Shown one piece after another: positions 43,802-52,416 of a stretch of DNA of 64,000 nucleotides. The notes beneath the pieces are model-generated. The model did not search any database. It was not told where the DNA came from and saw only the letters and a program-made list of their open reading frames with translations. The position numbers and the translations under genes are program-made. Location of the stretch: contig CACYQD010000003.1 in the NCBI GenBank assembly GCA_902776475.1, forward strand, positions 124,001 to 188,000, in the 5' to 3' direction. Numbering within the stretch: the first letter of the stretch is position 1; each line of letters begins with the position of its first letter. The DNA is from an uncultured Prevotellaceae bacterium. GTDB taxonomy: Bacteria; Bacteroidota; Bacteroidia; Bacteroidales; Bacteroidaceae.

Positions 43802-43812
43802 TGAAAAGAAAA

Positions 43813-43841
43813 AGGCCGTGGCAAAGATGATGCCACGGCCT
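43813..43841. terminator. Bidirectional terminator between lyase gene and glycan-locus minus arm
   Basis: A perfect 11-bp stem (AGGCCGTGGCA / TGCCACGGCCT) with a 7-base loop lies 11 bp after the plus-strand stop and 18 bp after the minus-strand stop. The minus side is followed by TTTTCTTTTC, so it best serves the PUL operon. Confidence 0.85.
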
Positions 43842-43859
43842 CTCCGTTGTTGTTGATCA

Positions 43860-46169
43860 CTATTTCACAATCTTCTTACCATTCATGATGTAGATACCAT
43901 GCTGGGTGGGATGGCTCACACGTACACCGGAGATGGTGTAGATGGCGCCATTGGCCTTGTTGCCGGATATCTCGACATTCTTCACACCCGAACCGTCACC
44001 CTCTTCCACGGTCATCACACCGGCATTCAGACCGGCGGTGAAGTCGATGGTGATGGTGTAGGTCTTGCCATTCTCGAAGACACCCTTTCCATTCTCATCC
44101 AAGCCCTTGAAACTGATGTTGCCATCATTCTCTCCAACCTTCAGATAGTCATTGTCGGTGGTGATGGCATAGTCGGTGTTGGGAACGAACTCAATACCCC
44201 AGTTGGGCTGTCCGAAGAACTTGTAGTTGCACCAGTTGTCCCACATCTCCACGCCGCAGGTGACCACGTAGCGGTAGATGTTTGGCTCCACCTGGGCTAC
44301 GGGGATGTCAACCAGTGCGCCGGTGTTCCAGCCTGGAGCGTCGGTGTTGACATTCGGACGGCCAATACCTTCGCCGATAATCCAGAGACCTCCCTCGTTG
44401 ATGGTGGCGGGAGCACTCATCGTACCCGGGAAGATCTTCAGGTTGTTTTTGCCTTCCATCAGCACGACGGTGTATTTGCCGCTCAGTGCGTTGAATTTGA
44501 ACTGGTCGTTGCCCAGACCGACGGCAAACTGATTGTCGGTGTAGATGCTGTTGATGTCGAAATCAGGAGCAGTGACGGTGAAAATGTCGCCCTGGCTCAG
44601 CTCAACCTCTGCCACGTAGTTGTCGCCATTGGCCGTCATCTCGGCACCGTTGAATGTCGGTTTGGGAGCTGACGATGCACTGTACTCTACCGTGATCTTG
44701 CCTGGCACGGCCACGATGTCGTTCACGGGGTCTCCTGCCACGAATCCGTTGAGGTCGATGGTCAGCGTGACCTTGTCGCCCTTGCCCAATGGAGCGGGAC
44801 CTGAGAAGATGTTGCCGTCATCACCGCCACGCTGGTAGGTCTCGTTGCCGTTCTCGTCATATACCCATTCTCCCTGCGGAGTGTTCACATAGAAGTAGTC
44901 ATTGGGTTCCATGGAAAGGTCCTCACCGTGGAACTCTGTTCCCCAACCATACTGTCCGAAGAACTTGAAGTTCACGCCTGTAAGTTCCTGACCGTAGGTG
45001 AAGGCTATCTTATAAACGTTCTCGCTTACCTGGGCTACGGGGATGCTGTTCAGGAGCGATGCACTCCAGTTGGAGTTGTTCTGCGCTGATGTCGGCTGGC
45101 CGATGTCGGAACCGATGATCCAAAGGGCCTTGTCGTTGTTGAAAGTGCCGGGGGCCTCATAGGTTCCGGGGAAGATCTTCACATAGTTCATCGTAGGCAT
45201 CAGCATCACGGTGTAGTTGCCGCTGATGGCGTTGAACTTGAATTTTCCGTTGCCTTGGTTGGTGGCGACGAATTCATCCACATAGGCACTGTTGATGTCC
45301 ATCTCCACAGCAGCGGTGTTGCCGAGAGTGAATTCAGCACCTTGGGTAAGGGCGGCATCAAAGTAATAGTTGTTGCCGGCCTTGGTCATGTTGGCTCCGT
45401 TGAAGGTGGGGAAGTCGGAGGGTACGTACTCCTCATAAGCCACGGTCACCTTGCCGGGCGTCTGGTTCATGTCGATGGTGACGCTGATCTTGTCACCATT
45501 GCCGAAGGAAGCTGTGCTCTGCGAATAGATGTTTCCGTTGTCACCGCTGGCTCCGTCCTGACCGCCGATATAAAGATACGGGTTCTCTTCCATCCAGATA
45601 TTGCCCTCACTTTGTCCGGGGAGTACGTCACCACCCCAGTTCTTGCCTTTGAAGAACTTGAAGTTGACCTGGGCGTCGGCATTCAACTGCTCACCAAAGA
45701 CAAGTGTGACACGATAGACATTGGGCTCCACCTGAGGAACGGCAACGTCGGCACCGCCCTGCCAGTTGATGGGACTTGTGCGATAGGATGGGAAACCGAT
45801 GTTGTTGCTGCCATTGAGATAGAGCGCATGGTTGATGTCCCAGTTGGCGAATGCCGACTCAGGATCGTTGTCCACCTGCCTGTATTCAACGCTGACATAC
45901 TTCTTGTCGGGGTCAGCGGTAAACCAATAGGCATAATCGGCCTGACCATAGGCTTGGAATGTCCAGACATCACCCGACTTGTGTGTGAAGATGTCGGGCA
46001 TGACATACCAGGATTCGTCGGTGCCAGGGAGAATGTAGTCCTGACCCTTCACCAAAGTGCCGTCATAGCCTTTCGAACCGTCTATGACCAGCGTTTCCTG
46101 TGCTTGCACAGTAGTGGCGCTTGCGAATAATGCCATCGCTACGCCTAATTGTGTAAACCATTTTTTCAT
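43860..46169 (-). CDS. Secreted multi-domain repeat protein, putative surface glycan-binding protein
   Basis: This 769-residue protein has a signal peptide and no lipobox. It alternates two domain types. Type A occurs three times (about 110-255, 352-505, 610-730) with LWIIGxxIGxP, IPVAQVEPNVY, NFKFFGQxxWG and DGNI motifs. Type B occurs twice (about 258-350, 510-605) with PTFNGAxM, DINSxYxD, FKFNAxSGxYTV and KIFPGT. The same A motif, with the end of a B motif, is found at the C-terminus of the GH16-GH18 enzyme of this locus. The last residues (GIYIMNGKKIVK) look like a type IX secretion tail. It resembles SusE/SusF-like starch-binding proteins in plan and may belong to a DUF5121-like family, which I cannot confirm. 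No catalytic motif is seen. Confidence 0.75.
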   Translation of the reverse strand: MKKWFTQLGVAMALFASATTVQAQETLVIDGSKGYDGTLVKGQDYILPGTDESWYVMPDIFTHKSGDVWTFQAYGQADYAYWFTADPDKKYVSVEYRQVDNDPESAFANWDINHALYLNGSNNIGFPSYRTSPINWQGGADVAVPQVEPNVYRVTLVFGEQLNADAQVNFKFFKGKNWGGDVLPGQSEGNIWMEENPYLYIGGQDGASGDNGNIYSQSTASFGNGDKISVTIDMNQTPGKVTVAYEEYVPSDFPTFNGANMTKAGNNYYFDAALTQGAEFTLGNTAAVEMDINSAYVDEFVATNQGNGKFKFNAISGNYTVMLMPTMNYVKIFPGTYEAPGTFNNDKALWIIGSDIGQPTSAQNNSNWSASLLNSIPVAQVSENVYKIAFTYGQELTGVNFKFFGQYGWGTEFHGEDLSMEPNDYFYVNTPQGEWVYDENGNETYQRGGDDGNIFSGPAPLGKGDKVTLTIDLNGFVAGDPVNDIVAVPGKITVEYSASSAPKPTFNGAEMTANGDNYVAEVELSQGDIFTVTAPDFDINSIYTDNQFAVGLGNDQFKFNALSGKYTVVLMEGKNNLKIFPGTMSAPATINEGGLWIIGEGIGRPNVNTDAPGWNTGALVDIPVAQVEPNIYRYVVTCGVEMWDNWCNYKFFGQPNWGIEFVPNTDYAITTDNDYLKVGENDGNISFKGLDENGKGVFENGKTYTITIDFTAGLNAGVMTVEEGDGSGVKNVEISGNKANGAIYTISGVRVSHPTQHGIYIMNGKKIVK

Positions 46170-46211
46170 AATGTGATGATTAAGTGAATAAATCTAATTG
46201 TTAATAGGTTT

Positions 46212-47816
46212 CTATTTCATGATTTCTTTCCTGCCCTGGTAAATGAAGATTCCTGGATGCCTTGGAGCATCCACCTTCATCCCGGTGAGGGTATAGTATC
46301 CCGGTGCGGAGGGGGCGGGTGAGGGGCACAGTGCCTGCAGACGGTTGGTCTGGTCGGTGTTCAACAGCACTGAGACTGCCGCGCGGGGAGGGAGCGTGAC
46401 CTGGTTGTAGCGGTTCTCTCCATCGGTGATGTTCACCTTGAGCTGCTTGTTGTTGGCATTGTAGAAGATCACGGCCAGTGAACCATCCGGGTTGCGGAAG
46501 GCGGAATAGGTCACCCCATCATACCACCATCCCTCTGTCGCGATGCGGTAGGCGCCGGGACGGACCACTGCCGACAGGTGGCAGATGACGTAGTAATGGG
46601 AGTTGAGCGTGTATGACTTGTAGTCATTGTCGATGTCGATGGCGCCGAAGCAGGTCTGGCAGCCACCGTCCAGGTTGGGACCGCGTTTCATGTCAAGCAT
46701 GAAATTCCATACGATGGCTCCCCTGCAATGCTTGTTCATGGTGTGCAGGCCGATGTTCACCATGCAGTCGGCCAATGAGGAGTCGAGGTTGCGGCCATTG
46801 TTCCACGTTCCTATCGAGGCTTCGGTGAATAACAGTTCCTTCTCGGGATAAAGGTCATGGATGACATTCAGCTCGTCGCTGTTGCCGCCATAGTTGTGAT
46901 AGGCAGCACCGACAATGAGTTCCTTGCCTTCAAACTCCACGTTCTCAAACAGTTTGTAGATTTTGGCGGGATACTGCTGCTCGCTCTCTTTGCCGTCGTA
47001 ATTGTAGTTGTGGTCGAAGAGGTAGATCTTGGTGCTCAATCCTGCTTCCTTGAAGGCGATGGCCATGCGTTTCACAAAACCAGCCTCCTCGTTCCATGGC
47101 ATATACAGAGAGGCACAGTTGCCGGGGTTCAATGGCTCGTTCTGCGGACTGACAGCATAGATGTTGATGCCCTCGTTGCGCATGGCCTGGATGAACTTGA
47201 CGAAATAGTCGGCGTAGGTCTTGTAATAGCCGGGAGCAAGATGACCGTCGGTCCAGCTGTCATGAGCCGACTGGTTGTCAACACTCTTCACCTTCATCCA
47301 CCGGGGACATGTCCACGGTGCGGCGATGATCTTGAGGTTGGGGTTGATGGCCAGGATCTCCTTCAGTACGGGTATCACATAGTCGGTCTCATCGGAATAG
47401 AGACCGAAGTTGCGGAGCAGGTCGTCTTGGGGACCTTTCTCGTCGCAAAGGGAGTATTCGGTGCTTGAGAAGTCATTGCAGCCAATCGAGATCCTGACGT
47501 AGGACACGCCGTAGCCGTCGCTCGGCGAGAAAGTCTTCGTCAGCAGCTGGGTGCGGTCTTCCTGGCTCATCTTGAGCAGGTTGTAACTCGACGAATAGGT
47601 GATGGCAAAGCCGAAACCGTCGATCGACTGAAAGGTCTCTGTCGGTTTCAAGACAATGGCGCTGCGGATGTTGTCGCTCTTCTCGCCGGTCAAGGCCGTC
47701 TGGGTCAATGAATAGGTGCGGGTGCCGTCTGTCGTATATACCATGCCTTCCTGGGCCGCCACCCCAAGGGGCAACAGCGCGGAAATCAGACAAATGGCCA
47801 GTAAACGTAACTTCAT
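46212..47816 (-). CDS. GH30 family glycoside hydrolase (probable endo-beta-1,6-glucanase)
   Basis: This 534-residue secreted enzyme has a signal peptide (LAICLISALLPLGVAAQ). A (beta/alpha)8 barrel carries the GH30 acid/base Glu227 in AVSPQNEPLN and nucleophile Glu332 in LLFTEASIGTW, after the family start QSIDGFGFAITYSSSYNL. A C-terminal beta domain (about 430-500) and a tail PGIFIYQGRKEIMK similar to those of its neighbours follow. Subfamily is not provable by eye; the context of glucan and chitin enzymes favours GH30_3 (beta-1,6-glucanase). Placed in the SusCD operon, it would cut surface-bound glucan for uptake. Confidence 0.9.
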   Translation of the reverse strand: MKLRLLAICLISALLPLGVAAQEGMVYTTDGTRTYSLTQTALTGEKSDNIRSAIVLKPTETFQSIDGFGFAITYSSSYNLLKMSQEDRTQLLTKTFSPSDGYGVSYVRISIGCNDFSSTEYSLCDEKGPQDDLLRNFGLYSDETDYVIPVLKEILAINPNLKIIAAPWTCPRWMKVKSVDNQSAHDSWTDGHLAPGYYKTYADYFVKFIQAMRNEGINIYAVSPQNEPLNPGNCASLYMPWNEEAGFVKRMAIAFKEAGLSTKIYLFDHNYNYDGKESEQQYPAKIYKLFENVEFEGKELIVGAAYHNYGGNSDELNVIHDLYPEKELLFTEASIGTWNNGRNLDSSLADCMVNIGLHTMNKHCRGAIVWNFMLDMKRGPNLDGGCQTCFGAIDIDNDYKSYTLNSHYYVICHLSAVVRPGAYRIATEGWWYDGVTYSAFRNPDGSLAVIFYNANNKQLKVNITDGENRYNQVTLPPRAAVSVLLNTDQTNRLQALCPSPAPSAPGYYTLTGMKVDAPRHPGIFIYQGRKEIMK

Positions 47817-47844
47817 ATTGTCAGGTTGTCAAATAGGTTAATGA

Positions 47845-48504
47845 TTATTCTTCGCCTTCTACTTGCCACCACTTGAAACCGAGGTCGCTGCTTGGAACGT
47901 AGGTCTGGGTCTTGTGGTCGGGCAATGAGACATGCACCGTATAGTTGCGGCGCAATTCCAGAGGATGGGATACCCATGTGTGCGAGACTTCGTCGTTGAG
48001 GACGATAACCACCAGCACCACGCTGCCTTTGCCTATCTTTCCATATGCCGTCGACAATTGCTGGATGTTGAAATGCATCTGGCTGTAACGTACGCTGCTG
48101 TGTGTGTCGAGGCTGCCGTCGGCCGACGAGCCGTAGGGACTCACGGGGTGGAGTTCGGCGGAACGTCCGCCTTGTTCATAGCGCACCACAGGGTTGAAAG
48201 GGCGGCTCACATCGATGAGGGGGGCCTTGTTGCCGTCGGGCATCAGCGAACGGTCCATCTCCCTGCCTACGGCATAATTGAGGTCGGTGGCCTCGCTGTA
48301 GAAAAGATACATGTTGCCGAAGGGTGCCTGGACCTTGGTGCCGGTCACGGTGATGTCGAGTGAAGTGACCGTACGTGGCTCCGGGGCAGTCTCGTCATCA
48401 TCCGAACTGTTGCAGGAGACCATCACCAGCAAGGCTACAAGAAGGCTTGAGAAGAGAAATCCTCTCCTCAAACCTTCTGCTCTATGCTTCGACGTATGGA
48501 TCAT
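47845..48504 (-). CDS. PUL-associated lipoprotein of unknown family
   Basis: This 219-residue protein has a signal peptide and lipobox (LLVMVSC, then NSSDDDE). The Ser/Asp-rich segment after Cys is typical of Bacteroidetes surface lipoproteins. The mature domain is predicted beta-rich (SLDITVTGTKVQAPFGNMYL, VVLVVIVLNDEV). It starts 7 bp after the DUF4998-like gene. The start at 48504 is preferred over an in-frame extension to 48594 that would overlap that gene and lacks a signal. Likely a surface glycan-binding protein; no residue-level proof. Confidence 0.8.
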   Translation of the reverse strand: MIHTSKHRAEGLRRGFLFSSLLVALLVMVSCNSSDDDETAPEPRTVTSLDITVTGTKVQAPFGNMYLFYSEATDLNYAVGREMDRSLMPDGNKAPLIDVSRPFNPVVRYEQGGRSAELHPVSPYGSSADGSLDTHSSVRYSQMHFNIQQLSTAYGKIGKGSVVLVVIVLNDEVSHTWVSHPLELRRNYTVHVSLPDHKTQTYVPSSDLGFKWWQVEGEE

Positions 48505-48511
48505 TTTCGCT

Positions 48512-48910
48512 TTATTCTCGTCCGGGGATAGGGGTGAAGGTCTCCGTGATGGGGATGGAGAGATTGCCATATCCATCGATGGTGAAAACCTCAAACTCGT
48601 AGCCTTGGAGTTCCAGGTCGGTCACCGTGTATTCGGTCACGACCTCGGGAATGTCTATCGTGCGTTTGTCGGTGGCGGTCTTTTTCACCACAATCCGCAT
48701 CGACTTGATGAGGTTGGTCTCGTCAACAATGTCCCACATCAGGGTCAGTTTGCCTGGTTGGGGAGACACCGCTCTCAGATTGCGGACGGCAGGAGAGTAG
48801 GTCGGGATGTTGTCCAGATATTCTCTGTAATTGCTGTCCATATCCTCGCACGAGGTGCCTGAGATAAGCACCGCGCAACTAATGGCTATTAAATAAATCA
48901 GTCGTTTCAT
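48512..48910 (-). CDS. Short DUF4998/fibronectin-III-like lipoprotein
   Basis: This 132-residue protein has lipobox LISGTSC and a single fibronectin-like domain (NLRAVSPQPGKLTLMWDIVD, EYTVTDLELQGYEFEVFTIDGYGN). The start EDMDSNYREYL is like that of DUF4998 proteins in SusCD loci, but those are usually longer. It is a possible split or reduced surface glycan-binding protein. It lies between the DUF5000-like and the 219-residue lipoprotein genes. Confidence 0.8.
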   Translation of the reverse strand: MKRLIYLIAISCAVLISGTSCEDMDSNYREYLDNIPTYSPAVRNLRAVSPQPGKLTLMWDIVDETNLIKSMRIVVKKTATDKRTIDIPEVVTEYTVTDLELQGYEFEVFTIDGYGNLSIPITETFTPIPGRE

Positions 48911-48941
48911 GATGATTGTTTTTTCTATGGGTCACGGATTG

Positions 48942-50402
48942 TTATTTTCTGCGGCGAACGTTAGAAGCCTGGGCTTCTCTTGCGGCCAGCTCCTCATGGG
49001 AGACGAGAATCGAACCGTAGAGGTTGAGTTCTGACATGCCGGCGAGGTTGCGCTTTGACAGGTCCCAGTTTTCCACCATTCGCACGCGGATGTAGCGCAC
49101 GGAATCGGTCATGGCTTCCAACTCCCACTCGTGGCCGTCGATGGCATACTGATAACTCTCGTTGGTGGGCATGTACACATTCTCATGGCCAAAATAGGAA
49201 GGATTGGTCCAATAGATGGGCAGGGTGCCTGCCGTGGAGTTGGACGAGATGTCGCAGTCCTTGATCAGGAACCAGCCGTCTTCGTCGAGGGTCATCGAAC
49301 CAAACAGCTTGAATCGCTTCAGGTTCTGGGGCTGGTAATAGAAGTAGTCATCGGAGATACCACTCGTCTGACCGGTCGCTCCGGAGTAGGGCTGACTGTC
49401 ATAGGTGTAAGCGCGCTGCCAGGCCTTCAGACGGGATATCGACACCACCTGGTGCATGTCGATCACAATGTCCACCTGGTCGGTGTCCCAAGGTATGGAC
49501 GAACCATAGGTCACACTGGAGTTGTCGCAGTCGGTGCCGCAGTAGTTCTCGGTATTGCTGGTGTTGCTGTCGATGATGCCGTCGAAAATCGCCTCGTTCT
49601 TGTATTCCCAGGCTGGCTGGAGGGTGGTGAGCCTGGGCACGAGGGTCCAGACAAACTCCTTCAGGTTGCCGTGAACGGGATCATTGTACTCGATATACTT
49701 CAAGGACTCTTGCTCTGCCGGCACATCCACATTGGATGGGTTGCTCTGGGCGGTCTTGTTGCCAGAGGCGTCCTCCACCCGGTAGGTCACCTTGTAGTTG
49801 CCGGCAAACATGTTGCGGATGTTGGCCTTCGCATTCTTCTGCTTGCTGCTCAGATAGCGCGTGCGGGTCACGCCCTCGGCGTCGGTGTAGTCCACGACGA
49901 CATACACGACCTTCGCCACGCTCTTCTCGGTGATGTCTTCCACCTGGGCGTCAGCACCTGCCGGGTTCTCCCAGGTCACGGCAAGTCCGCCGCAGATGGG
50001 ACTGATCTTCAGGTTGTCTTTGATCACGTTGATAAACGAGCGGCCGGGCTGCACATTGATCACAGTGGCACTGGTCTCGCCACCCCATTTGTCAACAGCC
50101 GATATGCGGATGGGATAGGTCTTGGTCTCGTCGGCCAGACCGTCGATCTCAATCTTGTTGTCGTAAATGCTGGTCGTGCGGAACACGTCCTTGCCCAGCG
50201 AATTGGTATAGCTGGCCTTCACATAAAGCAAATCATTGTTGCTGGGAGGCGTGAACTTGATGATGGCTCCTCCCATCGTAGGCTCATAAGTCAGGTTCAT
50301 CGGGGCGGTGAGGGTGGTCTCGTCGTCGGAGCAGTTGGTGAACGACAGTGCCATCAACAGGCAACCTAAGGTCAGTGCCCAATATTTAGTCTTTCTTTCC
50401 AT
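48942..50402 (-). CDS. PUL lipoprotein with fibronectin-like and C-terminal discoidin-like (DUF5000) domains
   Basis: This 486-residue protein has a signal peptide and lipobox (LSFTNC). The first domains (about 33-125 DUF4959-like, 128-225 DUF5126-like) are beta-sandwich modules (MNLTYEPTMGGAIIKFTPPS; KISPICGGLAVTWENP). The C-terminus (about 245-470) has the DUF5000 F5/8 type C look (VDIVIDMHQVVSISRLKAWQR, YIRVRMVENWDLSKRNLAGMSELNLYGS seen in MSELNLYGSI). Such proteins follow SusD in many Bacteroidetes loci and are probable surface glycan binders. It starts 40 bp after SusD. Confidence 0.88.
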   Translation of the reverse strand: MERKTKYWALTLGCLLMALSFTNCSDDETTLTAPMNLTYEPTMGGAIIKFTPPSNNDLLYVKASYTNSLGKDVFRTTSIYDNKIEIDGLADETKTYPIRISAVDKWGGETSATVINVQPGRSFINVIKDNLKISPICGGLAVTWENPAGADAQVEDITEKSVAKVVYVVVDYTDAEGVTRTRYLSSKQKNAKANIRNMFAGNYKVTYRVEDASGNKTAQSNPSNVDVPAEQESLKYIEYNDPVHGNLKEFVWTLVPRLTTLQPAWEYKNEAIFDGIIDSNTSNTENYCGTDCDNSSVTYGSSIPWDTDQVDIVIDMHQVVSISRLKAWQRAYTYDSQPYSGATGQTSGISDDYFYYQPQNLKRFKLFGSMTLDEDGWFLIKDCDISSNSTAGTLPIYWTNPSYFGHENVYMPTNESYQYAIDGHEWELEAMTDSVRYIRVRMVENWDLSKRNLAGMSELNLYGSILVSHEELAAREAQASNVRRRK

Positions 50403-50442
50403 GTCTCTTTACATTATAGGATTCACATGTTGCTTTACAAAA

Positions 50443-52389
50443 TCAGTATCCGGGATTCTGAACCAAATTGGGGTTCTTCACCATCTCGTCGGTAGGTATA
50501 GGCCAGAGGTAATTGCGGGTGGTGAACACATGGAGCAACTCGGGGTCCTGGACTCGCTGATAGTATTCTGCCGCCGTGGTGGCATCGGAATTCCACTGCC
50601 AGATGTTGGTGTTGAAATACTTGGAACCTTCAAGCCAGCGGCGCACGTCATCGTTGCGGTAACCTTCGAAGGCCAGCTCCACGGTGCGCTCCTGTTTGAT
50701 GATCTCACGCATGCCTTCCTTGGTCAGGTATTTGTTGGCGTGCTTGGCATTGGCCCATGATTCCTCGACCGTGGGAACTCCCGAACGGGCGCGGATGGTG
50801 TCGAGCAGGGCAAGTATCTCTCCCTGACGCTGCTCTCCATACACTTCGTTCAGACATTCTGCATAGCTGAGCATCATCTCGTTGTAACGGATGATAGGCC
50901 ACGCATAACGGGTAATCGTACCATTGCCCTGGGTGTCGGGATGCATCAGCTTGCGGAGGAACACTCCAGAGGTGGGCACGTCGATGTCGTCGTGGGTCTG
51001 GCGACCGTTGGCTTCCTGATAGCGCATCTTCAGATTGTAGAGTGTGCCGTAACCGCGTACCCTGGAGCGGTCAAAACCGATCGAGGCGTAGAAACGGGGC
51101 TCCCTGTTCATAAACATATAGGCTGTCTGTTCTCCAACCTGGGCCACGGTGCTGTGGTCGGCCGTGATGGTGACCACGGAGTCGCGGTGCTCATAGTCAA
51201 AGGTGGGGTCCTCGTCCATCGGCAGGCCGTTCTGGGTGTAGAAGAACTCCGTGGCGTTGAGGGTGGGGCCAAACCACTGCCAGGCATCGCCAGTGGAGGT
51301 GGCGGCAGAACTCTTGTAGTTGATGGAGCGCTGGATCTCATGCCAGCTCACCACTTGATTGGTGGTGTGCGAGCAACCCCAGATCACTTCCTCGTTCCAC
51401 TTCGATACCATCGCATACTGGTAGTTGTACATGTAGGGCAGACGGATGGAGTCGTTTCTGAAATTACGGGCATCCACAGTCTTCGAATAGTCGGATGACG
51501 GGTATTTGAAAAGATGGATGTTGGAGGTCCGGCACAGTTCCATGGCTTCCTCATAAGCTGCAAGGGCACGCTGCCATTTCTGCTTCTCCTTCTCTTTGTC
51601 GTCTTGCGGGAACAGTTTCGTGCCGTCTTTGTTCTCCAATGAATAGTAGAGCGGATTGTTGTTGAACAACGGACTGGCGGCGTAAAGCAGCACCTTGGCC
51701 TTGAAACAGCGGTTGATGACCTTGTCAATCCTGCCCAGTTCCGAGGTGTTGATGATCCGTGTGGGCAGAGCATCAGCCGATTCGTCGAGCATGCTCACAA
51801 TATAGTTCACCACGGTGTCAACCGGTTCGCGGGCTTGCTGGTTGGCCTTGTCGGATACGTCGAGCGGGGTCTCCTCACGGATGAGGGGTATGGCACCATA
51901 CTGGGTGAACAGCAGGAAGTGATAATAGGCGATGAGGAATTTCACCTCACTGCTCCAACGGCTCTTCTCGCTCTGCGACATGTCGGGCACACGGTCGATG
52001 TTGTTGAGGAAGGTGTGGCATATCCGGAGGGGAATGAACAACGATGCCTCACAGGGGGCGTGCTCACTCCAACTGCCTCCCCAGTCGCCATACCAGAAAC
52101 TCATGATGGGCTGGTCGGCGCTGATCTTGCCCAAAACGGCATTCTTGCCGTCGGTCACACGGTTGATGCTCATGATCATCTCGTCGCTCATGCCGAGAAA
52201 CGAGTAGGTGTTGTCATACTCAGGGATGTAGTGATAGCAGGTGGCCAGTGCCCTGTATGCCGTCTCCTTCCTGTTGAAGAGCGCGGAGATCTCCTGAGTG
52301 TTGTCTGGCACCACGTCCAAATAGTCAGAACAGCCACTTGCGGCAATGGCCAGAACACCAAACAATATGTATCTTATATACTTTTTCAT
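50443..52389 (-). CDS. SusD/RagB family nutrient-binding outer-membrane lipoprotein
   Basis: This 648-residue protein has a lipobox (IAASGC) followed by SDYLDVVPDNTQEISALF, typical of SusD proteins. The TPR-like helical region and C-terminal TVELAFEGYRNDDVRRWLEG (positions about 590-610) and WPIPTDEMVKNPNLVQNPGY complete the family signature. It forms the lid over the SusC channel and binds the target oligosaccharide. The start at 52389 is the ATG giving a normal signal peptide; a GTG eight codons upstream is rejected. Spacing from SusC is 27 bp. Confidence 0.96.
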   Translation of the reverse strand: MKKYIRYILFGVLAIAASGCSDYLDVVPDNTQEISALFNRKETAYRALATCYHYIPEYDNTYSFLGMSDEMIMSINRVTDGKNAVLGKISADQPIMSFWYGDWGGSWSEHAPCEASLFIPLRICHTFLNNIDRVPDMSQSEKSRWSSEVKFLIAYYHFLLFTQYGAIPLIREETPLDVSDKANQQAREPVDTVVNYIVSMLDESADALPTRIINTSELGRIDKVINRCFKAKVLLYAASPLFNNNPLYYSLENKDGTKLFPQDDKEKEKQKWQRALAAYEEAMELCRTSNIHLFKYPSSDYSKTVDARNFRNDSIRLPYMYNYQYAMVSKWNEEVIWGCSHTTNQVVSWHEIQRSINYKSSAATSTGDAWQWFGPTLNATEFFYTQNGLPMDEDPTFDYEHRDSVVTITADHSTVAQVGEQTAYMFMNREPRFYASIGFDRSRVRGYGTLYNLKMRYQEANGRQTHDDIDVPTSGVFLRKLMHPDTQGNGTITRYAWPIIRYNEMMLSYAECLNEVYGEQRQGEILALLDTIRARSGVPTVEESWANAKHANKYLTKEGMREIIKQERTVELAFEGYRNDDVRRWLEGSKYFNTNIWQWNSDATTAAEYYQRVQDPELLHVFTTRNYLWPIPTDEMVKNPNLVQNPGY

Positions 52390-52416
52390 TTTCTTATTCT
52401 TTTTTGATGACACTCA

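Noticed and set aside
49131-50369. A 412-codon plus-strand open frame across the DUF5000-like gene
   Set aside because: It is a shadow of the minus-strand lipoprotein, with no signal or family motif.
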